A DNA stretch of 64,000 nt from Thalassotalea marina (lineage in GTDB: Bacteria; Pseudomonadota; Gammaproteobacteria; Enterobacterales; Alteromonadaceae): assembly GCF_014656435.1 (NCBI RefSeq), contig NZ_BNCK01000002.1, forward strand, positions 489,475 through 553,474. The letters are read 5' to 3'. Below are positions 48,542-57,438 of the stretch, one piece after another. Position 1 is the first letter of the stretch; each line of letters starts with the position of its first letter. A model generated the notes under the pieces. That model ran no database searches, was not told where the DNA came from, and saw only the letters and a list, made by a program, of their open reading frames with translations. The translations under genes were made by a program, and so were the position numbers.

Positions 48542-51085
48542 TTGGTTATGGCAAATGCCGTTGTTTATGCGTCACAAATTACCAATAGAGATCTGCTTGT
48601 TTGTGCACCTGAAACTGCAACACATCAAGCTGCAAAGCTGATGAAGTCTCGTAAAACTAGCTCAATACTCATTCAATCTGGTGATGATATTGTCGGTATT
48701 TTTACTGAAGCTGACAGTACTAAAATTTCATTTACGCAATGTGATGATTTTGATGCACCTATTAGCAACTATATGAGTTCTCCTGTGATCTCGATAAGAG
48801 AAACAACACCCATTCAGGAAATTATAATGGCGTTTCACCGTCATCGAGTCAGACATTTATTGGTGGTTGACGAAAACAACTCACCTATAGGCATCACTAG
48901 CCAAACTGATGTGATTAAAAAGCAGGGTATTGAGCGCTATTTACAATTAAGAAAAATTAAAGATAACTTTAACCCGCGAGTACCAATTGTAAACGGTACT
49001 GAAAATGTGCAATTTGTTGCCAATAAAATGGCTGAATATCACAGCACGTCAGCCATTATTCACAATACCTGCAATGGCGATTATGGCATAATTACTGAAC
49101 GTGATTTGTTGAGATTGATTGCTGAAAAGCAAGGCAGCAGAAGTGCTTGGCATCATGCGGCCCATCCATTACTGACCATTGATATCAATGATTCTTTATA
49201 TCATGCCTATACCGTTATTAAACAGCATAGTGTTCGCCATTTAGTGGTATATGATAAAGACAACATTGTAGGAATATTATCACTACAGCACATTTTATCT
49301 GACATGGAGATTGCTTACATCCAAAAGCTAGAGTCAGTTTTAAGCGAGAGAGATTCTGCGCTTAAAGAATCACGTAAACACCTTTCTTTTGCCGAAAAAA
49401 TCATTGAAGCGTCGCTTGATAGTGTCATGGTAACCGACCGGGCTGGCACGATCTTATCGGTAAACCCAGCATTTACACAGTTAACCGGATATTGCGCCAA
49501 AGAAGCAATAGGAAAAAATGCCAGTTTATTAAGTTCAGGAAAACACAATGGCGCGTTTTATAAAAAGCTTTGGCAAAGCATCACCGACAACGGAATGTGG
49601 CAAGGTGAGATATTAAATAAAAAGAAAAATGGTGATACCTATTCTGAATGGTTAACCATAGTTCGACTAGCTGAACCTGAATATGAAGATGCTCAAGAAT
49701 ATTACGCTGCTATTTTTAGTGATATCACTGAAAGAAAGCTCAATGAAAAACGAATTCATGCGTTGGCATTTTTTGATGAGTTAACAGGCTTACCTAATAG
49801 ACGCTTGTTTAATGATAGATTCGAAGTTGCTATTTCAACCGCACATAGAAACCATCAGCTAGTTGCGACAATGTTTTTGGATTTGGATCGTTTCAAACAA
49901 ATCAATGACAACTTAGGCCACAAAATGGGTGATGAGTTGTTAAAAGTAACAGCAGAAAGATTACAAGCCTGTATTAAAGAGGGGGACACTGTTTCACGAT
50001 TTGGTGGTGATGAATTTGTTATCTTATTAACAGAGATGAATTCAGTAAAAGATATCGTTAAAGTTGCCGAGCGTATCTCCAAAGTATTATGTGAGCCTTA
50101 TGAACTGAGCTCTCGTGAATTACATGTTACTTCTTCTATTGGTGTAGCGATTTACCCTGACGATGGCGAAACCACTGACGCATTACTGAAACATGCTGAT
50201 ATTGCTATGTACAAAGCCAAAGATAATGGCAGAAATTCATTTCAATTGTATTCACCCGAGATGAATATCGTGTCAATGGAACGTTTGATAATGCAAAATT
50301 GTCTGCGTATAGCTCTGAAAAAGAATGAATTTGAGCTGCATTATCAAAGTAAAGTGGATCATCAAACTCAAGAAGTTGTAGGTATAGAAGCGCTGGTAAG
50401 ATGGAACCATAGTGAATTAGGAAGAGTATCTCCCGCTCAATTTATTCCAATGGCAGAAGAGCTAGGATTGATTGTTGATATTGATACTTGGGTGTTAAAC
50501 ACTGCCTGTCAACAACGCAGAATATGGCTTGATGCCGGAGTTGAGTGTGGTCCTATTTCAGTCAATATTTCAGCACTACATTTTAATCACGACTTAGTGT
50601 ATTCAGTGCAGCAAGCACTTGAGCATTCAAGTTTACCGCCGCATTTGCTTGAATTAGAAATCACCGAAGGATGTTTTATTCAAAACATGAAAAATGCTTC
50701 GGGAATGTTAGCTGAAATTAGAGCTCTTGGTGTTAAATCTTCTATTGATGATTTTGGTACTGGTTATTCGTCCTTAAGCTATTTATCACAGTTAGCTTTT
50801 GATACGTTAAAAATTGATTGTTCTTTCATCAAACAGGTGCCAAAAAATGCTCAGCAGTGTCAGTTAGTAACCACAATTATCGCCATGGCCAAAGCATTAG
50901 ATATTTCGGTCGTGGCGGAAGGTGTTGAAACACATGCCCAAGTTGAATTTTTATCGGACAAAGGATGTTTTGTTTACCAAGGCTATTATTACAACCGCCC
51001 TGGTAACGCCATGCAGTGTACAGACTTCCTACTGGAGTTTGATAAAAGCGCAGAACATAAAGACGTTGAGCTGACCTTGGCTTAG
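48542..51085 (+). CDS. CBS-CBS-PAS-GGDEF-EAL c-di-GMP signalling protein
   Basis: 847 residues from TTG 48542, which has AGGAG five bases upstream; ATG 48548 is an alternative. Two CBS pairs (about 8-130 and 145-265) should sense adenosine nucleotides. A PAS domain follows (about 285-395), then GGDEF (GGDEF at 488-492) and EAL (EAL at 616-618). The EAL site looks complete: EALVRW, ELEITEG, DDFGTG, LKID, AEGVET and QGYYYNRP. The usual RxxD inhibitory site before GGDEF reads KEGD, with Lys for Arg. It has no membrane helix, so it is a cytosolic protein with both domains potentially active. Confidence 0.95.
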   Translation: MVMANAVVYASQITNRDLLVCAPETATHQAAKLMKSRKTSSILIQSGDDIVGIFTEADSTKISFTQCDDFDAPISNYMSSPVISIRETTPIQEIIMAFHRHRVRHLLVVDENNSPIGITSQTDVIKKQGIERYLQLRKIKDNFNPRVPIVNGTENVQFVANKMAEYHSTSAIIHNTCNGDYGIITERDLLRLIAEKQGSRSAWHHAAHPLLTIDINDSLYHAYTVIKQHSVRHLVVYDKDNIVGILSLQHILSDMEIAYIQKLESVLSERDSALKESRKHLSFAEKIIEASLDSVMVTDRAGTILSVNPAFTQLTGYCAKEAIGKNASLLSSGKHNGAFYKKLWQSITDNGMWQGEILNKKKNGDTYSEWLTIVRLAEPEYEDAQEYYAAIFSDITERKLNEKRIHALAFFDELTGLPNRRLFNDRFEVAISTAHRNHQLVATMFLDLDRFKQINDNLGHKMGDELLKVTAERLQACIKEGDTVSRFGGDEFVILLTEMNSVKDIVKVAERISKVLCEPYELSSRELHVTSSIGVAIYPDDGETTDALLKHADIAMYKAKDNGRNSFQLYSPEMNIVSMERLIMQNCLRIALKKNEFELHYQSKVDHQTQEVVGIEALVRWNHSELGRVSPAQFIPMAEELGLIVDIDTWVLNTACQQRRIWLDAGVECGPISVNISALHFNHDLVYSVQQALEHSSLPPHLLELEITEGCFIQNMKNASGMLAEIRALGVKSSIDDFGTGYSSLSYLSQLAFDTLKIDCSFIKQVPKNAQQCQLVTTIIAMAKALDISVVAEGVETHAQVEFLSDKGCFVYQGYYYNRPGNAMQCTDFLLEFDKSAEHKDVELTLA

Positions 51086-51092
51086 GCTAAGG

Positions 51093-52676
51093 TCAAGTTT
51101 GCTGTTGTTCAATTAAGCGCGTTAGCTGCTTTCTTATCGAGTATAAAAATAACAAGCTTGGGATCACCATTAGTGAGGTCATCACAAAAAACGCAGCCCA
51201 ATTACCGTCTAGCCAGTCGACAAAAATACCTGAATAAGAGCCTAACATTACCCTGCCAAAGGTACCTAGTGAGGCCATTAAAGCATATTGGCTTGCGGTA
51301 AAGGTTTTATTACAAAGCACAGATAACAAAGCAACAAATGCCACAGATCCCCATGCAGATGTAAAACCGTCAACAAAAACAGTAACGGCAAATAGCGCTT
51401 TATTTGGCCCAACCATTGCCATAGCGGCAAACAATAAATTACTGGCCGACATAGCGATGCCACCAATAAATAAGCCTTTTAAAATACCAAACCTAATGGT
51501 GAATACACTACCGATAAGTGAAAACACTATGGTAGTTCCCCAGTTAATTAGCTTGGAATAATAAGCGATATCTTCATTACTAAAACCAACTTCCCGATAA
51601 AACACGATAGACATTCTGCCTAAGTAGGCTTCACCAAGTTTAAAGAGAAATATAAACATCAAAATTGATAGCGCCAGTCGTACACCATTTCGTTGAAAAA
51701 ACTCTTGGATCGGCGCTGCCATAGTGGTCAATAACCAAGCCGTAAGTCTATGAATTCGTTTTGGTTCAGTCGAAGATAGAGTTTTACGTTCAATTTGCTG
51801 AGCAATTTGACTGTTTAACGAAATAAGTTGCTTAATCAATAAGGCAATTAAGCCGACAATTGTAAAAGTTAATAGAGCAAATCGATAATCTTTTAGTGAT
51901 TCAGGCAGGCCAGGGTAGCCGATGTTACCATAAACAATAGTTGCGATGATGGTTGGAATAATCAAAACCACTTTATAAGACGCTAAAGTATGGTTAGGCA
52001 ATACATTAACAAAATTTTGTTGGATGTTATCAAGGACTTTAGCTCTATTTGAAGCAGGCTCTGAGACAACAAATGCGGTAATCATTAAAACTGCCATGAT
52101 AACTGCAAGTACAATAAATACTTCATGCCATTGCCACTCTGGACGACTTACTAGAATAAAAGGAATGCTGCCAAGACCTGCATATCCTGTCCACCAGCCT
52201 GATGTTGCCATAGCTGAACCTGCAGCCATGGCTTCACTATTTTGATCGGATAAAATATCGATTCTATAAGCGTCTATGGCAATGTCTTGAGTCGCCCCAG
52301 CAATGGCAATAAATAGACCAAACAACGCCATCAGATGTAATTGGTTTTCAGGGCTGAAAAAACTCAGTTGAAAGGCACATAAAACAATGAGCAACTGTGT
52401 CGACATGATCCAGCTTCGTCTTAAACCAAACTTTTGGGTAAGTAGAGGAATACGGAGTCGATCGGCAAGAGGCGACCATAAAAAGTTAATGCTGTACATG
52501 GCAAAGATCAGACCAAACAACCCTATACTTGAGCGGCTTAAACCTTCATCTTTTAGCCATCCTGTCATGGCTGAGCCTATCATCACCCAAGGAAAGCCAC
52601 TAGCAACACCAAAAAAGAAGATGGTTAACAGTTTTTTATTTTTAAAGTATTGGAGTGTTGATTTTATTGTCTGCAC
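51093..52676 (-). CDS. AmpG-like MFS permease
   Basis: 527 residues with about 12-14 transmembrane helices. The sequence fits the AmpG/acetyl-CoA transporter branch: GFPWVMIGSAMTGWLKDEGLS, YSINFLWSPLADRLRIP, GATQDIAIDAYRIDIL and GEAYLGRMSIVFYREVGFS. AmpG imports anhydromuropeptides for cell-wall recycling. The neighbours yajG and bolA also flank ampG in E. coli, supporting that role. The start is GTG 52676. A long cytoplasmic loop of about 40 residues lies between two helices at mid-protein. Confidence 0.88.
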   Translation of the reverse strand: MQTIKSTLQYFKNKKLLTIFFFGVASGFPWVMIGSAMTGWLKDEGLSRSSIGLFGLIFAMYSINFLWSPLADRLRIPLLTQKFGLRRSWIMSTQLLIVLCAFQLSFFSPENQLHLMALFGLFIAIAGATQDIAIDAYRIDILSDQNSEAMAAGSAMATSGWWTGYAGLGSIPFILVSRPEWQWHEVFIVLAVIMAVLMITAFVVSEPASNRAKVLDNIQQNFVNVLPNHTLASYKVVLIIPTIIATIVYGNIGYPGLPESLKDYRFALLTFTIVGLIALLIKQLISLNSQIAQQIERKTLSSTEPKRIHRLTAWLLTTMAAPIQEFFQRNGVRLALSILMFIFLFKLGEAYLGRMSIVFYREVGFSNEDIAYYSKLINWGTTIVFSLIGSVFTIRFGILKGLFIGGIAMSASNLLFAAMAMVGPNKALFAVTVFVDGFTSAWGSVAFVALLSVLCNKTFTASQYALMASLGTFGRVMLGSYSGIFVDWLDGNWAAFFVMTSLMVIPSLLFLYSIRKQLTRLIEQQQT

Positions 52677-52768
52677 AGCTCAAGCATATCGTTTTTATTG
52701 AATGACCAAGCCGAGGGTAACAGTTAATCTTGATAGACAGAAGTACTTTTTACCTTCACGTTCTGTGA

Positions 52769-53104
52769 TTAATGCAACGGGCGCCACCCTATACAATCAA
52801 TGGGGTAGCTACCTCTATCGTCAAAAAAGTCGATGCAGGTTTTTATTTCACTTTGGAAAAAAAGATTGTTGATTAAAGCCTGGCTGCCGTACAACGAAAA
52901 CTCGTGAATAAGATGCCAAAACACACGTTCTTTAGCGCTACCGGGTGTCTCATCGGTAACAGGTATTAAGGTCCATTCCTCTATAGTGTCTTCAACAAAC
53001 CGATCTAACTCAGTGTAATGAATGTCATGTTCAATAACAGCTTTGACATAGGCACTGGTTTGAACGATTTTTTCATTGATAAACTGCTCAATGATCATCT
53101 TCAT
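52769..53104 (-). CDS. Conserved hypothetical small acidic protein
   Basis: 111 residues from ATG 53104. It is acidic and has no signal peptide or membrane helix. The pattern MIIEQFINEKIVQTSAYVKAV, RVFWHLIHEFSLYG and a final CIGWRPLH suggests a compact helical protein. I do not recognise the family. It lies between the AmpG-like gene and the cyclophilin gene on the same strand, with sizeable gaps on both sides. Confidence 0.6.
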   Translation of the reverse strand: MKMIIEQFINEKIVQTSAYVKAVIEHDIHYTELDRFVEDTIEEWTLIPVTDETPGSAKERVFWHLIHEFSLYGSQALINNLFFQSEIKTCIDFFDDRGSYPIDCIGWRPLH

Positions 53105-53343
53105 CCCCAAAACTCTTACATTAATCGTAATACGTTATTTAGCGCTTTTATTTAGTGTTTTTAGCTGAGCAAGGCGGGTAGTTATTTTTAGGCAGGCCTG
53201 CTATGTGACCAACTATTTAACCGAGTTGGTATTACTATTAGTTATCGGTGAGAAAGTAGAATCTGTCAAAGTTGAAAAGTGAGTTTTTTGTACAAAAATT
53301 GTAAACTGCGCCAATAACCGACGCAGTTTTAGTGGCTTACAGC

Positions 53344-53925
53344 TTATTGAGCAGGTAACAAAGTTGCTTTTTTTAACACGATAGGTTCAATCGGTACATC
53401 TTCCCAACCTAAACTACCATTAAAATCCGTTTTCACTTTTGCCATGGCTTCCATGACGGCTTCGCCTTCGATAATTGCGCCAAAAACGGTATAGCCCCAA
53501 CTTCTTCCCGGATCTAAGTTGCTGTTATCGGCGGCGTTGAAAAAAAACTGACGGTTGGCACTGTGTGGTTTATTTTCTCTGGCCATTGCTATAGTACCAA
53601 GTTCATTTTTTAACCCGTTACCTGATTCATTGACCACTGCACTTTTAATGTCTTTGGCCTCTAATTCGGTATTGTAACCGCCGCCTTGAACCACGTAGTC
53701 TGTCACGACTCGGTGAAAAACAGTATTGTCATATTCACCACTAACGACATACTGCAAAAAATTGTCTACGGTTAGTGGTGCTCTAATACGGTCGAGCTCG
53801 ACAATAATATCGCCCATTGAGGTTTCAAACTTCACTTGCGGATAAAGGTTATTAGGATCAATAGCGGCCTGTTGTGCAAAACTTGTCTGCCAAAGCATAG
53901 CCAATAACAAAAACCATTTTTTCAT
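53344..53925 (-). CDS. ppiA: Periplasmic cyclophilin-type peptidyl-prolyl isomerase
   Basis: 193 residues with a signal peptide ending near TSFAQQ. The cyclophilin motifs are clear: APLTVDNFLQYV, YDNTVFHRV, VVQGGGY, TIAMARENKPHSANRQFFFN and a late GYTVFGAII. It resembles PpiA or PpiB, and the signal peptide favours PpiA. It isomerises proline bonds in exported proteins. It lies 5 bases after yajG and is probably co-transcribed. Confidence 0.88.
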   Translation of the reverse strand: MKKWFLLLAMLWQTSFAQQAAIDPNNLYPQVKFETSMGDIIVELDRIRAPLTVDNFLQYVVSGEYDNTVFHRVVTDYVVQGGGYNTELEAKDIKSAVVNESGNGLKNELGTIAMARENKPHSANRQFFFNAADNSNLDPGRSWGYTVFGAIIEGEAVMEAMAKVKTDFNGSLGWEDVPIEPIVLKKATLLPAQ

Positions 53926-53930
53926 TGCTG

Positions 53931-54518
53931 TTAAGACCTCACAAACTGATGAATTTCAACGTCGCCAACAATTTGAGAGATTAAGTTACCAAGTTGCTGG
54001 TTAAAGTCACGCTCAAGCACTGCGATATCTGCTGCCAATAAACCTTCTGAAGACGATTTACTATTAAACGTTTTGGTTAAAGTAGACTCACCTTTTTTAA
54101 CCTGTACCGTTAGAGTGAGTCGACTATTTGCCTTATATCGTGATAAAGATTGAGCCACCTTGACATAAGCTTGATTTATGGTCACCGCAAAAGTTTGTTG
54201 GTTACTAGGAGAAATCTGCAGCTGATTCGATTTTAATGCCTGAGTAAGTTGCTGCTCAATCGCAATAGCAAAATCGTTTGCATTGCTAACTAAGTGTGAT
54301 GCTTTGTCTTCTTTTTTTATTTCTATAATGTGTAAGTGAGTTCTGAGATCTTCAACCGATACTTTGGCACTAAAGCCTGCAAAGGCATTACTGCTTACTG
54401 TACGGACATCGGGAGCGATAATCATTTGGCTTGGTTTTTGGCTACAGCCGAATAAGGTTACAGCACTAACAAGAACGGTAGGGATGAGTTTTTTATTTAG
54501 GGGCATAACGATTCTCAT
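53931..54518 (-). CDS. yajG: YajG-type lipoprotein
   Basis: 195 residues. The signal peptide carries a lipobox (LFGC near residue 25), so it is a lipoprotein. The mature part has the YajG features MIIAPDVRTVSSN and RTHLHIIEI, a long alternating region and GDVEIHQFV near the end. Its function is unknown. ATG 54518 overlaps the stop of rlmG by 4 bases (ATGA), showing translational coupling. It belongs to the ampG-yajG-bolA neighbourhood. Confidence 0.8.
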   Translation of the reverse strand: MRIVMPLNKKLIPTVLVSAVTLFGCSQKPSQMIIAPDVRTVSSNAFAGFSAKVSVEDLRTHLHIIEIKKEDKASHLVSNANDFAIAIEQQLTQALKSNQLQISPSNQQTFAVTINQAYVKVAQSLSRYKANSRLTLTVQVKKGESTLTKTFNSKSSSEGLLAADIAVLERDFNQQLGNLISQIVGDVEIHQFVRS

Positions 54519-55654
54519 TTTTTAGCGGTTAAAATAACAAACTTTTTGTCACTGGCAATTAGCTTACTGTTACCAAAAATTCGTTTCAACTTAATATGGT
54601 ATCCAAGTTGTCTATTACCAACAATAGTGAGTTTTGCCCCTTTTTTTAATACGTTATAGCTGTCTTTAAACATTTGCCATGCAATATGATCGGTCACAGC
54701 ATTTTGCTGGTGAAAAGGAGGATTACAAACAATGTGGTCGGCAGAATCAGGTTCAAAGCCAGTTAAACAGTCGTTGGCAACAAATTTAAATTGTGATGCT
54801 TGTTCTGGAAAATTAAACTCAAGTGTCTTTTGTGCTGAGGCTACCGCCATAAAGGATTCATCAACTTGTGTAAGCTGAATACTTGGTTGTTGTTGCAATA
54901 AGTACAGGCCCAAAACGCCATTTCCACAACCAAGGTCAATAACATGTTGATTAGGTCTTAGTGTCGGTAAGTGTTCAATAAAAAATCGAGCACCTATATC
55001 CAATTTGTCACGGGCAAATACATTGCTGTAGTTAAATACTTGATACTTTTTATCATCTGTTTGCCACTGTTTAAACTGTGGAATATTCGTTTGAGCAATT
55101 GGAGCGTCGAGTTGGCAAAAAACCAGCCTAGCTTTTTTAACTGCTAGAGACGTTGTTGTGGTACCAAGACGCTTTTCAAAAATCGCTAAAGTAGAAGAGT
55201 GAATGTTTTTTGCTTTATCGCCGGCGATAAAAGCAGCAGTACAGCCGTATTGCTGCCGAATAGCTGATAACTGTTCTTCTAATAATTGTTTGCTTTTTGG
55301 GATCTTAAATACGATCACATCAACCTGATCAGGCAATGTATCAAGGCTCGTTAACAAAGTCAGATTTGAGACATCGAGATTGTTTTGTTTGGCATTCGCT
55401 TTTAACCCGAACTGACTAACAACAGAGTCAGTAACACTAAAAACCTTCGATTGTGGAAAGCTCAACGACAAAGCGCCAAAGCTATCGTTGAAAACAAGTA
55501 TGGTTTTTGATGAGTCAATAACTTGTGATTCATTGACGTAATTTACTAAATATTCGTCGGTTGAATCCCACGCTTGTAAACTGCGAGTGACTTGATTTGC
55601 AGGAAAGCGAGTTAAAAACAAAGGTTGATCATTTACAATAAAAGGGCTTTGCAT
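54515..55654 (-). CDS. rlmG: 23S rRNA (guanine-1835-N2)-methyltransferase
   Basis: 379 residues, as in E. coli RlmG. It has the duplicated Rossmann layout with an inactive N-terminal domain (GALSLSFPQSKVFSVTDS) and an active C-terminal one: VIDLGCGNGVLG binds SAM and CNPPFHQQ is the catalytic loop. AGDKAKNIHSSTLAIFEKRLG and FARDKLDIGARFFIEHLP are family signatures that separate it from RsmC. It is divergent from the AlkB-like gene with only 16 bases between starts. Confidence 0.94.
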   Translation of the reverse strand: MQSPFIVNDQPLFLTRFPANQVTRSLQAWDSTDEYLVNYVNESQVIDSSKTILVFNDSFGALSLSFPQSKVFSVTDSVVSQFGLKANAKQNNLDVSNLTLLTSLDTLPDQVDVIVFKIPKSKQLLEEQLSAIRQQYGCTAAFIAGDKAKNIHSSTLAIFEKRLGTTTTSLAVKKARLVFCQLDAPIAQTNIPQFKQWQTDDKKYQVFNYSNVFARDKLDIGARFFIEHLPTLRPNQHVIDLGCGNGVLGLYLLQQQPSIQLTQVDESFMAVASAQKTLEFNFPEQASQFKFVANDCLTGFEPDSADHIVCNPPFHQQNAVTDHIAWQMFKDSYNVLKKGAKLTIVGNRQLGYHIKLKRIFGNSKLIASDKKFVILTAKK

Positions 55655-55670
55655 AGATGTTAGGGCTTAT

Positions 55671-56318
55671 GTGACGCTGGATGCAAGAGCTGTATTGTGC
55701 CAAAATTCTGCTCAGGTCTCTATATCAATATGGGTTTTTGTTATTAACATTCCTCTTCCTGATGCAAGCTTAGTGTTTTACCCAAATTTTATTGCTTTTG
55801 CTGAAAGTAAAGTACTGGCTAATACCTTGTATGAGAAAATTCAGTGGCGCCAAGACCAGCTATACATGTATGGGCGCTTGATTGATATTCCCAGGCTTCA
55901 AGCATGGTATGGTGATGCTGGAACGGATTATCAATATTCTAATTTAAAGTTAAACCCTCAGCCGTGGAACGATGAATTATTGGCATTGAGGCATGTTATC
56001 AGTGAAAAAAGTCAGGCGTCTTTTAATTCGGTTTTGGCAAATTGTTATCGTGATCACCATGACTCAGTTGGTTGGCATAGTGATGATGAACCTGAATTAG
56101 GGCCTGAACCTGTGATAGCCTCTTTATCTTTGGGAGCTGAGCGGTATTTTCACATGAAGCACAAACAATCAGGTGAAAAATTCAAACTCAAGTTGCCTAG
56201 TGGTAGTTTGTTGATAATGAAAGGAAAAACTCAAAGTTTTTGGCAGCATGCTGTTTTGAAGTCTAGGCAAATGGCGCCTTATCGTATCAATTTGACCTTT
56301 AGAAAAATTTTAAAATAA
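55671..56318 (+). CDS. AlkB-like Fe(II)/2-oxoglutarate dioxygenase
   Basis: 215 residues from GTG 55671, with AGGG five bases upstream; TTG 55695 is an alternative. The fold has the Fe ligands H-x-D in VGWHSDDEPELG and a later His in WQHAVL, with the 2-oxoglutarate Arg in YRINLTFR. YQYSNLKLNPQPWN and NCYRDHHDSVGW match the AlkB/ALKBH2 branch, which repairs alkylated bases in DNA or RNA. It starts only 16 bases from rlmG, so the promoters overlap. Confidence 0.9.
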   Translation: MTLDARAVLCQNSAQVSISIWVFVINIPLPDASLVFYPNFIAFAESKVLANTLYEKIQWRQDQLYMYGRLIDIPRLQAWYGDAGTDYQYSNLKLNPQPWNDELLALRHVISEKSQASFNSVLANCYRDHHDSVGWHSDDEPELGPEPVIASLSLGAERYFHMKHKQSGEKFKLKLPSGSLLIMKGKTQSFWQHAVLKSRQMAPYRINLTFRKILK

Positions 56319-56452
56319 ATTTTATTTTTACTGGCAAAGGCTTAGTGAAAAATAGGATAATTTGGCCGTCTAGACAGATGGCTATAGTGTAATTTACATC
56401 TAGACTTAGCCTTATAACACAAACATAAAATCAACTAACAAGGGAACCTTTT

Positions 56453-56782
56453 ATGAGTATTGAAGCTGTCATTGAAGAAAAACTCTTGTCGGCATTTTCT
56501 CCCATTCACCTTGATGTCATCAATGAAAGTCATCAACATAATGTGGCGCCAGGTAGTGAATCTCATTTCAAAGTAATCATCGTATCTCCAAATTTTGAAG
56601 GTGAACGCTTAATCAAACGTCATCGTGCGGTAAATGCGATCTTATCTGAGGAACTAGCAGAACATATCCATGCGTTGGCATTACATACCTACACTGAAAA
56701 AGAATGGATTGAATATTACGCAGACAACACGCCGTTATCACCAAAATGCCTAGGTGGCTCAAAAGGAGAACAACGCGCTTAG
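56453..56782 (+). CDS. bolA: BolA-type protein
   Basis: 109 residues. The BolA fold is seen in [20 protein letters not shown], the conserved H near [13 protein letters not shown] and [13 protein letters not shown]. BolA proteins work with monothiol glutaredoxins in iron-sulfur handling and in E. coli shape morphology. The neighbourhood with yajG and an ampG-like gene agrees with the E. coli bolA locus. Confidence 0.95.
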   Translation: MSIEAVIEEKLLSAFSPIHLDVINESHQHNVAPGSESHFKVIIVSPNFEGERLIKRHRAVNAILSEELAEHIHALALHTYTEKEWIEYYADNTPLSPKCLGGSKGEQRA

Positions 56783-56813
56783 TTGTAATACGCCATCAAC
56801 TGAATTTAAACTG

Positions 56814-56850
56814 AAAAGCCACAAGGTTGAGAATATCTTGTGGCTTTTTT
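56814..56850 (+). terminator. Terminator after bolA
   Basis: AAAAGCCACAAG and CTTGTGGCTTTT form a 12-base stem around an 11-base loop, followed by a T run. Confidence 0.9.
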
Positions 56851-56913
56851 ATTTTCACTTTTAAAAAAGCTTGTTAAGCTGTAAAGCTAATAATAAAACA
56901 ACAGGGTGTTTCT

Positions 56914-57438
56914 ATGCCTTTGTCATGGCTTGATAAATTTGTTAAGCGCATAGATAAAGTGACTGAACTAACCGGTAAAACTATTATGTGGTTTACCTTG
57001 GTTATGGTTATTGTCAGCTTTTTAATCGTAGTACTTCGTTATGGTTTTAATCTTGGTTGGATTGCCATGCAGGAGTCTGTACTTTATTTTCACGGTTTTG
57101 TTTTTATGCTCGGGGCAGCATACACATTAAAAGCTGATGGCCACGTTCGTGTCGACATCTTTTATCAAAAATTCTCTCAGAAAAACCAAGCGTTTGTTGA
57201 CTTGTTTGGCACCTTGTTTCTATTGTTTCCTGTTTGTTTTGCTATCGCTTTTTTAAGTTGGGATTATGTTGCTGCATCTTGGCATATCATGGAAAAGTCT
57301 GGTGAAGCAGGTGGATTGCCCTTGGTTTATCTTAGTAAGTCGCTGTTAATATTGTTGGCCGTTACACTGAGTTTACAAGGCCTTGCCGAAGTTGGCCGAA
57401 ATCTTATTGTTATATATCAAGTTAAGGGGAATGGTTAA
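56914..57438 (+). CDS. TRAP transporter small permease (DctQ type)
   Basis: 174 residues with four membrane helices. It has the family's RYGFNLGWIAMQESVLYFHGFVFMLGAAYTLKADGHVRVDIFY segment, including the AMQE and HVRVD signatures. It joins the large permease to form the TRAP membrane unit. Its TAA overlaps the ATG of the next gene by one base (TAATG). First gene of a Q-M-P operon. Confidence 0.95.
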   Translation: MPLSWLDKFVKRIDKVTELTGKTIMWFTLVMVIVSFLIVVLRYGFNLGWIAMQESVLYFHGFVFMLGAAYTLKADGHVRVDIFYQKFSQKNQAFVDLFGTLFLLFPVCFAIAFLSWDYVAASWHIMEKSGEAGGLPLVYLSKSLLILLAVTLSLQGLAEVGRNLIVIYQVKGNG

